Assembly: GCA_021810815.1 (NCBI GenBank)
Contig: JAJZHR010000191.1
Location: 1 to 5,573, forward strand
Direction of reading: 5' to 3'
DNA from: Acidobacteriota bacterium
GTDB taxonomy: Bacteria; Acidobacteriota; Terriglobia; Terriglobales; Acidobacteriaceae
Length of the DNA stretch: 5,573 bases
Positions 1-5,573 of this stretch are shown piece by piece (position 1 is the first letter of the stretch; every line of letters begins with the position of its first letter). The notes under the pieces were generated by a model. It was not told the origin of the DNA, did not search any database, and saw nothing but the letters and a program-made list of their open reading frames with translations. The translations under genes and the position numbers were made by a program.

Positions 1-1262
1 CCGACCGCGAGCGGATGGAGCGCGCCATCGCCGCCATCTCTCCTGAAGACGCCCGCCGCTTCCACCTCTTCTACGAGCACAACCGCGAGAAGCTGGCCCG
101 CTTCACACCCTTCTTCGAAACCCACTTCGACAGTTGGCGCGACCTTGCAACGCCGGCCATGATGCGCCTGCTTCCCATGCTCGCGCCATGGAAGTCCCTC
201 GACAGCTACCTCAACACCTACTTCAGGGACGAGCGCATCCGCCTCGGCTTCAGCTTCCAGTCGAAGTATCTCGGCATGTCGCCCTTCCGCTGCCCCAGCC
301 TCTTCAGCATCCTCAGCTTCATGGAGTACGAGCACGGCGTCTTCCACCCCACCGGCGGCTGCGGCGCCGTCAGCGCAGCCATGGCCCGCGTCGCCACTGA
401 AATGGGCGTGGAGATCCTGCTGGACGAGCCGGTAGAGCAGGTGGAGTTTGCGGGCAGAAGGGCAGTAGGCGTCCGCACCGCCAAACGCAACCTCCCCGCA
501 GATGCCGTCGTCATGAACGCCGACTTCGCGCGCGCCATGCGCCGCATGGTTCCCAACCACCTCCGCCGCCGCTGGACCGACAAGCGCGTCGCGAAGAAGC
601 GCTTCTCCTGCTCCACCTTCATGATGTACCTCGGCATCGAGGGCCGGTACGAAGACCTCTCCCACCACACCATCTATCTCACCCGCGACTACAAGCAGAA
701 CCTCCGCGACATCGAGGACCTGCACGTGCTCTCGGACGATCCCTCCTTCTACGTGCAGAACGCCTGCGCCACCGATCCATCGCTCGCCCCCGAGGGCAAC
801 AGCACCCTCTACGTCCTGCTCCCCGTCACGCATGAGTCGCCCAACGTGGACTGGGCGAAGGAGACGCCGCGCTTCCGCTCCCTCGCCCTCAAGCAGCTTG
901 AGAAGGTGGGCATCACCGGCGTCGAAGACCGCATCCGCACCGAGCGCGTACTGACGCCCGCAGGCTGGGACAGCGAGTTCGAACTCCATCTCGGCTCCAC
1001 CTTCAGCATGGCCCACAACCTCCGCCAGATGCTGCATCTCCGTCCGCACAACCGCTTTGAAGACCTCGACGGCGTGTATCTCGTAGGCGGCGGAACCCAT
1101 CCCGGCAGCGGCCTTCCCGTCATCTTCGAGTCCGCCCGCATCACCTCCCGCCTGCTGCTCCAGGACCTCAAGCTGGAGCCGCAGTGGAATGCGGAACCCA
1201 CGCGCACGCAGGACGAGGCGAGGGACGACAGTGCGCGGGGCATGGTCGGGGTGGCATCGTGA
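1..1262 (+). CDS. crtN: 4,4'-diapophytoene desaturase (CrtN-like), 5'-truncated by window edge
   Basis: FAD-dependent carotenoid desaturase of the CrtI/CrtN/CrtP family, which introduces conjugated double bonds into a C30 precursor at the membrane. The frame is open to the left edge (first whole codon at 3) and has no N-terminal GxGxxG FAD fold. Compared with the ~500-residue family, roughly 100 residues lie upstream, so the ATG at 15 is internal. Counting from that ATG, I see PTGG at 112-115 (substrate-domain motif), FSCSTFMMYLGI at 197-208, DPSFYV near 242-247, LAPEG at 257-261, and the C-terminal FAD motif YLVGGGTHPGSGLPVIFESA at 355-374. The SCSxFxMYxGI, SLAPEG and HPGxGxPxxxxSAxIT signatures match remembered S. 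aureus CrtN better than CrtP or C40 CrtI. The last ~30 residues are a polar, poorly conserved tail. It ends in TGA within GTGA, 98 nt before the dehydrogenase ATG. Family is near certain; C30 rather than C40 specificity is inferred from motifs and neighbours. Confidence 0.86.
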   Translation, partial: DRERMERAIAAISPEDARRFHLFYEHNREKLARFTPFFETHFDSWRDLATPAMMRLLPMLAPWKSLDSYLNTYFRDERIRLGFSFQSKYLGMSPFRCPSLFSILSFMEYEHGVFHPTGGCGAVSAAMARVATEMGVEILLDEPVEQVEFAGRRAVGVRTAKRNLPADAVVMNADFARAMRRMVPNHLRRRWTDKRVAKKRFSCSTFMMYLGIEGRYEDLSHHTIYLTRDYKQNLRDIEDLHVLSDDPSFYVQNACATDPSLAPEGNSTLYVLLPVTHESPNVDWAKETPRFRSLALKQLEKVGITGVEDRIRTERVLTPAGWDSEFELHLGSTFSMAHNLRQMLHLRPHNRFEDLDGVYLVGGGTHPGSGLPVIFESARITSRLLLQDLKLEPQWNAEPTRTQDEARDDSARGMVGVAS

Positions 1263-1287
1263 GCCTTGCGCATCTCAGCGCGATTCC

Positions 1288-1341
1288 CCAGAATGGTTCG
1301 TCTGACCAGAAGGGTGCGTCCGGCCAGAAGGGTGCGCCTGC
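1288..1341 (+). repeat. 18-bp tandem repeat, three copies
   Basis: Three head-to-tail copies of an 18-bp unit start at 1288, 1306 and 1324. Copies 2 and 3 share CCAGAAGGGTGCG exactly; copy 1 differs at two of those 13 positions (CCAGAATGGTTCG). The array lies in the gap between the desaturase stop and the preferred dehydrogenase ATG. It is in phase with the dehydrogenase frame and would encode hexapeptides PQNGSS-like, then DQKGAS and GQKGAP, if translation began at the upstream GTG (1259). No function is evident; replication slippage is the likely origin. Confidence 0.8.
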
Positions 1342-1347
1342 CACAGG

Positions 1348-1352
1348 GGAGG
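1348..1352 (+). promoter_or_regulatory. Shine-Dalgarno site deciding the aldehyde dehydrogenase start
   Basis: GGAGG, within AGGGGAGG, lies 8 nt before the ATG at 1361 and only 2 nt before the ATG at 1355. The spacing favours 1361. The alternative GTG at 1259, which overlaps the previous stop, has only a weak G-rich stretch upstream (GGGGTGG, 1248-1254). Confidence 0.65.
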
Positions 1353-1360
1353 CGATGCGA

Positions 1361-2836
1361 ATGGAATCCCAGATCCGGCAGTTGCGCGAGGCTCAGCGAG
1401 AATGGTCGGCAATGTCGATCCGGCATCGCCTGCGCATCCTGAAGCGCGCTCGCCACCTGCTCGCAGCGGAAGCCGAACAGTTCATCCCCGACATATCCCC
1501 AGACCTCGTTCGCAGCCCTGCCGACACGCTCGCCGCAGAGGTGCTTCCCGTGCTCGCCGCCTGCGAATTTCTTGAGCGCGAAGCTGGCTTCATCCTTCGC
1601 CCCCGCATCCTCGGCAGGCGCGGCCTTCCTCTCTGGCTCTGGGGCGTTCGCTCGGAGATCCATCGCGTCCCCATGGGCGTCGTCCTCATCATCGGAGCGT
1701 CCAACTACCCTCTGCTCCTCGCCGGCGCTCAGGCCCTGCAGGCGCTCGCCGCAGGCAACGCCGTCGTTTGGAAGCCCGGCACCGGCGGCCGCGCCGTCGC
1801 CGAGAGGCTGGCGCGCCTGCTTGCGCGGGCAGGTCTGCCCGATGGCCTTCTGCTCATCACAGACGAGTCCCCGGATGCCGCCCAGCAGGCCATCGCGGCT
1901 GGCGTGGACAAAGTCTTCTTCACCGGCTCCGCCGCCACCGGGCGCATCGTCATGCGGCAGCTTGCAGAGACGCTCACGCCCAGCGTCATGGAACTCTCCG
2001 GCTGCGACGCCGTCTTCGTCCTCGATGGCGCGGACCTGCATCGCGCAGCCGACGCTCTCGCTTTTGGAGTCGCACTGAACGGTTCGGCCACCTGCATGGC
2101 ATCGCGCAGACTCTTCGCCACCTCCACCACCCTCTCCGCCCTGCTTCCTCTGCTCCAGGAAAAGCTGCGCCACGCTCCGCAGGTTCCTCTTCCTCTGCGA
2201 ACCCGGCATCTCCTCGATCAGATCATCGCCAATGCCCGGGCCAGAGGCGCAACGATCCTCGATTCCCAGGCAGCAGCCGAACCCACTTCCAATGCAGCAG
2301 CGGAATTCACGCCCCCGGCAGCAGCCCGACCCGCCGACAATGCGTCGTCCACGCTCATCCTCAACGCCACCCCAGACATGCTTGCCATGCAGGCGGACAT
2401 CTTCGCTCCTCTGCTCTCGCTATGCGTCGTGGAGAGCGAAGCCGCAGCTCTCGCAGCCTATGCCAGATGCTCCTACGCCCTCACCGCCGCCGTCTTTGGC
2501 GCGGAACGCGAAGCCCTGGCCCTCGCCCGCCAACTCGAAGCAGGCAGCGTCCTCGTCAACGATCTCATCGCCCCCACCGTCGATCCGCGCGTCCCCTTCG
2601 GAGGTCGCCGCGACAGCGGCTTCGGCGTAACCCGCGGCGCTGAAGGACTGCTGGAGATGACAGCAATCAAGGTGGTCCTCGTCCGCCGTGGCAACGACAA
2701 GCACCACTACGCCAAGTCCTCAGACGCGCACACCGATTTCTTCGCCGGGTACATGCAGGCGTCGCACGGCAAAGGCCTCGGAACGCGCTGGCGCGGACTC
2801 ATCCGTGCCCTCAAGGCCGCAACAAAGATCGGGTGA
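1361..2836 (+). CDS. Aldehyde dehydrogenase, probable C30 carotenoid aldehyde to acid step
   Basis: NAD(P)-dependent aldehyde dehydrogenase superfamily, 491 residues from the chosen ATG, normal family length. Motifs in order: GASNYP 112-117 (counterpart of PWNFP, Asn114 for the oxyanion hole), KPG 138-140 (cofactor lysine), FTGSAATGR 187-195, ELSG 211-214 (catalytic Glu211), TCMASRR 244-250 (nucleophile Cys245), ADIFAP 345-350 (counterpart of EEIFGP, with Asp for Glu), and PFGGRRDSGFG 412-422. An Ala/Pro-rich stretch at 304-330 holds an in-frame triplicate. About 50 polar and basic residues follow the last ALDH motif. In C30 clusters this enzyme oxidises diaponeurosporenal or diapolycopenal to the carboxylate; that substrate is inferred from its position between crtN-like and crtP-like genes. 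Start: GGAGG is 8 nt upstream of 1361; alternatives are ATG 1355 and GTG 1259 (525 residues, overlapping the previous stop). Its stop lies within GTGA at 2833-2836. Confidence 0.88.
   Translation: MESQIRQLREAQREWSAMSIRHRLRILKRARHLLAAEAEQFIPDISPDLVRSPADTLAAEVLPVLAACEFLEREAGFILRPRILGRRGLPLWLWGVRSEIHRVPMGVVLIIGASNYPLLLAGAQALQALAAGNAVVWKPGTGGRAVAERLARLLARAGLPDGLLLITDESPDAAQQAIAAGVDKVFFTGSAATGRIVMRQLAETLTPSVMELSGCDAVFVLDGADLHRAADALAFGVALNGSATCMASRRLFATSTTLSALLPLLQEKLRHAPQVPLPLRTRHLLDQIIANARARGATILDSQAAAEPTSNAAAEFTPPAAARPADNASSTLILNATPDMLAMQADIFAPLLSLCVVESEAAALAAYARCSYALTAAVFGAEREALALARQLEAGSVLVNDLIAPTVDPRVPFGGRRDSGFGVTRGAEGLLEMTAIKVVLVRRGNDKHHYAKSSDAHTDFFAGYMQASHGKGLGTRWRGLIRALKAATKIG
2270..2341 (+). 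repeat. 24-bp in-frame tandem repeat, three copies, inside the aldehyde dehydrogenase
   Basis: Three consecutive 24-bp units start at 2270, 2294 and 2318, each beginning GCAGCAGC. They translate as AAAEPTSN, AAAEFTPP and AAARPADN (residues 304-327). The unit is a multiple of three, so the frame is kept. It falls between the catalytic cysteine and the DIFAP motif, where the family has a variable surface segment, so a flexible Ala/Pro-rich loop is likely. Confidence 0.78.
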
Positions 2837-2865
2837 GAAGCACTTTGCGCCCCACGAACATGGTC

Positions 2866-2870
2866 GGAGA
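2866..2870 (+). promoter_or_regulatory. Shine-Dalgarno site deciding the CrtP-like start
   Basis: GGAGA sits 7 nt before the ATG at 2878, whose product begins directly with the FAD-binding beta strand (MKVAVIGSG). The in-frame GTG at 2833 and ATG at 2860 lack a comparable site and would add 15 and 6 residues. Confidence 0.7.
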
Positions 2871-2877
2871 GCGAAAC

Positions 2878-4440
2878 ATGAAGGTGGCAGTAATCGGTTC
2901 CGGATTGGGTGGCCTCGCCGCAGCCTGCACACTGGCCGCGCGAGGCTACGAGGTCGATGTGTTCGAGAAGAACCCATGGCTCGGCGGCAAGGCGGCGCAG
3001 CTTCAGCAGCAGGGCTTCCGCTTTGACATGGGGCCCACCATCCTCATCCAGCCCTCCGTCCTCAAGCGCGTCTTCGACGAGAGCAGGCGCAATATCGCCG
3101 ACTATCTCGCCATGGTGCGCCTCGACCCCCAGTGGCGCTGCTTCTTCGACGATGGCCAGGTCCTCGACCTCAAGCAGGATGTTCGCGACATGGCGGCCTC
3201 GCTCAACAGCCTCCGCCCCGGCATGGGCCAGAAGTACGCCGACTTCATCGCCATGTCGGAGCAGTTGCACGGCATCAGCGACCGCTTCTTCTTCTGGCGT
3301 TCCATCGGCTCCATGAGGGACACCTTCGAGATCGGCGGAGCCTTCGACCCGAAGGTGCTCAAGGACGTCATGCGCATGCGCCTCGGCAAGACCGTCGCCA
3401 GCGTCATCCGCGAATACATCCCGGACAAGAACGTCGCCCAGATGCTCGACCACTTTGTGCAATATGTCGGTTCCTCGCCAGATGCTTCTCCGGCCATTCT
3501 CTGCGCCATCGGACACATGCAGACCGAGGAGGGCATCTGGTACCCCATGGGCGGAACCCGCTCTGTCCCCGTCGCCCTCGCGAAGCTAGGCGAAGACCTC
3601 GGCGTCCGCTTCCACACCTCCACCGATGTGCAGCAAATTCTGGTCGAGGAGGGAAAGGTCGCGGGCCTGTTGACGACCACGGGTGCGCGCCACGATTTTG
3701 ATGCCGTCGTCTCCAACTCCGACGCCGTGCGCACCCATCGCGAACTCATCGGCGGCAAGGTCGCCGACCGCTTCAACCGCAGGCGCAAATACGAGGCCGC
3801 CTGCTCCGGCGTCGTCCTCTACCTCGGCCTCAGCAAGCGCTACACCCATCTCGCCCACCACGACTTCGTCTTCTCCCGCGACCCGCACGAGGAGTTCCAC
3901 CACATCTACGACCTTGGCGAGCCAGCGCCCGATCCCACCTGCTATCTCGCGTCCACATCCGCCACCGAGCCTTCCACCGCTCCTCCCGGCGGCGACGCTC
4001 TCTACGTCCTGGTGCATACGCCCTACCTGCGGCCCCATCATGACTGGTCGAAGATGCTCCCCGCCTACCGCCAGGTCATCCTCGACAAGCTCAAGCGCAC
4101 CGCCGGCCTCCATGACATCGAGGACCGCATCGTCTTCGAGTCCGCCCTCACCCCGCAGGGCATCCACGACCGCTACCGCGTGCTCGACGGAGCCATCTAC
4201 GGCATCAGCAGCCACGGCCGCTTCAACGGCGCATTCAAGCCCGCCAACGCCAGCCCCGATGTGGACGGCCTCTTCCTCTGCGGCGGAGCAGCCCATCCCG
4301 GCCCCGGCATGCCCATGGTCATGATGTCCGGATGGATCGCCGCCGACGCGCTCGACCAGAGGTATCGCGGCCACGGACCAGCAGCGCAGGCGCGGCAGCA
4401 GGTGGAAGAGATGGCCCGGATGGCCGTCGGCGCGCCGTGA
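2878..4440 (+). CDS. crtP: CrtP-like diapocarotenoid terminal oxidase (FAD-dependent)
   Basis: Complete 520-residue member of the CrtI/CrtN/CrtP flavoprotein family. In C30 pathways CrtP oxidises the terminal methyl group of diaponeurosporene or diapolycopene to the aldehyde. The N-terminal FAD fold GSGLGG is at 7-12, with Glu30 at the end of the second strand and GGKAA at 36-40. FDMGPT is at 49-54, QWRCFFDDG at 85-93, FVQYVGSSPDASPAIL at 193-208, EEGIWYPMGG at 217-226, LAHHDFVF at 325-332, RGAIYG-like DGAIYG at 437-442, and the C-terminal FAD motif LCGGAAHPGPGMPMVMMSG at 467-485. QWRxFFxDG, YVGSS, GxWY, LAHHxFxF and PGxGMPMVxxSG match CrtP of S. aureus as I remember it, and separate this gene from the CrtN-like gene upstream. 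Start 2878 is chosen by GGAGA and by alignment to the FAD fold. The tail after ~495 is Ala/Gln-rich. It lies 41 nt after the dehydrogenase and its stop is again in GTGA. Confidence 0.88.
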   Translation: MKVAVIGSGLGGLAAACTLAARGYEVDVFEKNPWLGGKAAQLQQQGFRFDMGPTILIQPSVLKRVFDESRRNIADYLAMVRLDPQWRCFFDDGQVLDLKQDVRDMAASLNSLRPGMGQKYADFIAMSEQLHGISDRFFFWRSIGSMRDTFEIGGAFDPKVLKDVMRMRLGKTVASVIREYIPDKNVAQMLDHFVQYVGSSPDASPAILCAIGHMQTEEGIWYPMGGTRSVPVALAKLGEDLGVRFHTSTDVQQILVEEGKVAGLLTTTGARHDFDAVVSNSDAVRTHRELIGGKVADRFNRRRKYEAACSGVVLYLGLSKRYTHLAHHDFVFSRDPHEEFHHIYDLGEPAPDPTCYLASTSATEPSTAPPGGDALYVLVHTPYLRPHHDWSKMLPAYRQVILDKLKRTAGLHDIEDRIVFESALTPQGIHDRYRVLDGAIYGISSHGRFNGAFKPANASPDVDGLFLCGGAAHPGPGMPMVMMSGWIAADALDQRYRGHGPAAQARQQVEEMARMAVGAP

Positions 4441-4484
4441 GGGTATGCTTGGCTGGACATGGCAGCCAGCGCAGAGCCATCGTC

Positions 4485-4489
4485 GAGGG
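4485..4489 (+). promoter_or_regulatory. Shine-Dalgarno-like site for the acyltransferase
   Basis: GAGGG lies 4 nt before the ATG at 4494. The spacing is slightly short but better than anything ahead of the in-frame GTG at 4437, which overlaps the crtP stop and would add 19 residues. Confidence 0.5.
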
Positions 4490-4493
4490 CGCA

Positions 4494-5333
4494 ATGCACA
4501 CCGGCGGCGCACACAACACAATCCGGCCCGGCGTTGCAGGCCCGCAGCGCCAGTCGCGCCCGCAGCCGCAGTCCAGACTCGTCCTCTGGCTCTTCAGTTG
4601 GATGATCCTCTGGTACATGCGCCGGCAGTTCCACGCCGTCCGCATGGCCCACGCCGCCCGCTTCCGCTCCTATGGCCGCCCTCTCATCGTGTGCCTCAAC
4701 CACCCCTCCTGGTGGGACCCGCTCACCTGCATCACCCTCTACCGCAACCTGATGCCGCAGCATTTTCATTACGCTCCCATGGACGCGAACGCCCTGCGCC
4801 AGTACGGCTTCTTCCGCAAAATCGGCCTGTTCCCCGTAGAAATGGGAACCGCCCGCGGAGCCGCGCAATTCCTCAGGGGAGGCCGCGCCGTGCTCGCCGA
4901 CCAGAGCAACGTCCTTTGGGTAACACCGCAGGGAGAGTTCACCGACGCCCGCCAGCGCCCTCCGCGCTTCCGTCCCGGCCTCGGCTCGCTGGTCAGCCAC
5001 ATGGAAAGCTGCACCATCCTCCCCCTCGCCATCGAGTACACCCACTGGGACGAGCGCCTGCCAGAGGCCCTGCTCCTCTGCGGAGAACCAGTCCACGTCG
5101 AACGCGGCGCAGACCGTACCTCCGCCCAGTGGACCACCCTGCTCGAAAAAGGCCTGCAAGCCGCCCAGGACGACCTCGCCGCCATGGCCTCGTCGCGCAA
5201 CCCCAACGGCTTTCAAACGCTGGCCGCAGGCGGCGTCGGAGTAGGCGGCTTCTACCAACTCTGGCAGCGCCTCCGCTCCCGCCTTCGCCGCGAACCCTAC
5301 AAACCCGACCACGGCAGCATCCGCGGAGCCTGA
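4494..5333 (+). CDS. PlsC-like 1-acyltransferase, probable glycocarotenoid acyltransferase (CrtO role)
   Basis: Membrane-associated acyltransferase of the PlsC/LPLAT fold, 279 residues. A hydrophobic segment (LVLWLFSWMILWYM, 29-42) should anchor it at the inner membrane. Motif I is NHPSWWDP (69-76), a perfect HX4D with His70 and Asp75. Motif II is around GFFRKIGLFPVE (105-116). Motif III is TPQGEFTD (144-151) in place of the usual FPEGTRS. Motif IV is LPLAIEY (176-182). The C-terminus is basic. By position in a crtN-aldH-crtP cluster it is inferred to acylate the sugar of a glycosylated diapocarotenoate, the role CrtO plays in staphyloxanthin; S. aureus CrtO itself is, to my knowledge, not PlsC-like, so I give no symbol. 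A general lysophospholipid acyltransferase is the alternative. Start 4494 follows GAGGG; the GTG at 4437 overlaps the crtP stop. Confidence 0.85.
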   Translation: MHTGGAHNTIRPGVAGPQRQSRPQPQSRLVLWLFSWMILWYMRRQFHAVRMAHAARFRSYGRPLIVCLNHPSWWDPLTCITLYRNLMPQHFHYAPMDANALRQYGFFRKIGLFPVEMGTARGAAQFLRGGRAVLADQSNVLWVTPQGEFTDARQRPPRFRPGLGSLVSHMESCTILPLAIEYTHWDERLPEALLLCGEPVHVERGADRTSAQWTTLLEKGLQAAQDDLAAMASSRNPNGFQTLAAGGVGVGGFYQLWQRLRSRLRREPYKPDHGSIRGA

Positions 5334-5336
5334 AAA

Positions 5337-5392
5337 CCTGACAACCGATACCTGACAACTCAGAACTGACAACTCAGACCTGTCACCTGAAA
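5337..5392 (+). repeat. 14-bp intergenic tandem repeat, about four copies
   Basis: Units start at 5337, 5351, 5365 and 5379: CCTGACAACCGATA, CCTGACAACTCAGA, ACTGACAACTCAGA, and a diverged CCTGTCACCTGAAA. The core is CTGACAACT. Partial echoes (CCGACAACC at 5402, CCTGACG at 5413) follow. The array fills most of the 95-nt gap between acyltransferase and glycosyltransferase, is less GC-rich than the genes around it, and shows no strong hairpin or T-tract, so I do not call it a terminator. Confidence 0.8.
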
Positions 5393-5428
5393 AACTGCCG
5401 CCCGACAACCAGCCTGACGCCGCCACCC

Positions 5429-5573
5429 ATGTTGACTCTCTCCATCCTCGCCCTGATCTTCGCCGCCATCCCAGCGGCCCTCTTCTGCGCCAATCTGCGC
5501 GCCTACGCCCCGCCGCCTCGCCTGCAGCACCGAGGGGCAGAAGAGTCGGCCGAACTCCCCTCCATCTCCGTCC
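5429..5573 (+). CDS. Probable family 2 glycosyltransferase, N-terminal fragment (runs off window)
   Basis: Forty-eight codons are visible from ATG 5429. Residues 1-22 form one hydrophobic membrane segment (MLTLSILALIFAAIPAALFC). A short basic Pro-rich linker follows (YAPPPRLQHR, 26-35), then ELPSISV (42-48), which looks like the first beta strand of a GT-A fold preceding the nucleotide-sugar site (typically PSVSVLIPARNE). This arrangement is usual for membrane-tethered GT2 enzymes, and CrtQ of staphyloxanthin synthesis belongs to that class. In this cluster it would glucosylate the C30 carotenoid acid made by the upstream enzymes; both family and role are inferences from a short fragment and its neighbours. 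No other ATG, GTG or TTG lies in frame between the upstream stop at 5339 and 5429. There is no recognisable Shine-Dalgarno site ahead of the ATG. Confidence 0.6.
   Translation, partial: MLTLSILALIFAAIPAALFCANLRAYAPPPRLQHRGAEESAELPSISV

Noticed and set aside
15..17. ATG at 15 as the true desaturase start
   Set aside because: The frame is open upstream to the window edge and the protein would lack the FAD-binding N-terminus essential in this family.
1184..1186. ATG at 1184 as the dehydrogenase start
   Set aside because: It would overlap the desaturase by 79 nt and add non-conserved residues; starts at 1361 (GGAGG) or 1259 are more plausible.
809..2209. 466-codon antisense reading frame across the desaturase/dehydrogenase junction
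   Set aside because: It lies opposite two clearly coding genes, has low-complexity Gly/Arg/Ala-rich translation with no recognisable motif, and long antisense frames are expected in GC-rich DNA.
4332..4334. ATG at 4332 as the acyltransferase start
   Set aside because: It would overlap crtP by over 100 nt with an Arg/Ala-rich extension that mirrors the crtP frame; 4494 has a Shine-Dalgarno-like site.
3586..4521. 311-codon antisense reading frame opposite the CrtP-like gene
   Set aside because: Val/Gly/Ala-rich shadow of the sense codons with no domain signature.
4197..5426. 409-codon antisense reading frame over the crtP end and acyltransferase
   Set aside because: Its translation is low-complexity, its start lies at the edge of the 5337-5392 repeat region, and the sense strand carries strong family motifs throughout.
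5334..5428. Transcription terminator after the acyltransferase
   Set aside because: No stable stem followed by a T-run is visible; the sequence is explained by the 14-bp tandem repeat.

Overview
The window is a compact, single-strand (+) gene cluster in GC-rich DNA with strong C/G third-position bias. It reads as five co-directional genes: a diapophytoene (C30) desaturase lacking its N-terminus (crtN-like), an aldehyde dehydrogenase, a complete CrtP-type carotenoid oxygenase, a PlsC-like acyltransferase, and the first 48 codons of a probable membrane-anchored glycosyltransferase. This is the set of tailoring steps known from staphyloxanthin-type C30 carotenoid biosynthesis in Staphylococcus aureus: desaturation, terminal oxidation to aldehyde, aldehyde to acid, glycosylation and acylation. 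The gene order and the PlsC-like acyltransferase resemble C30 clusters of pigmented Acidobacteriota and Planctomycetota rather than Firmicutes. From base composition, codon use and the style of the intergenic repeats I lean to an acidobacterium (Terriglobia-like), but this is inference and no marker gene is present.

Layout: 1-1262 desaturase C-terminal ~85 %; 1263-1360 short gap with an 18-bp x3 tandem repeat and a good Shine-Dalgarno site; 1361-2836 aldehyde dehydrogenase with a 24-bp x3 in-frame repeat; 2837-2877 gap; 2878-4440 CrtP-like oxygenase; 4441-4493 gap; 4494-5333 acyltransferase; 5334-5428 gap dominated by a 14-bp x4 tandem repeat; 5429-5573 start of a glycosyltransferase running off the end. 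No gap exceeds 100 bases, and I see no tRNA, rRNA, CRISPR, insertion sequence or convincing terminator. Promoters are presumably upstream of the window.

How the genes work together (family knowledge plus inference): the desaturase makes a conjugated C30 polyene from diapophytoene or dehydrosqualene. The CrtP-like enzyme oxidises the terminal methyl group to an aldehyde, and the aldehyde dehydrogenase converts this to a carboxylic acid. The glycosyltransferase would esterify the acid with a sugar and the acyltransferase would add a fatty acyl chain, giving a membrane-anchored glycocarotenoid ester. The first C30-forming step (CrtM or HpnCDE type) is not in the window.

Two structural oddities stand out. 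Genes 1, 2 and 3 all end in the tetranucleotide GTGA, whose GTG is in frame with the next gene, although a better-supported ATG lies 41-98 nt further on. There are also three unrelated short tandem repeats of three to four copies, two of them in-frame multiples of three. The pathway itself is a known type. I do not see an undescribed system here.
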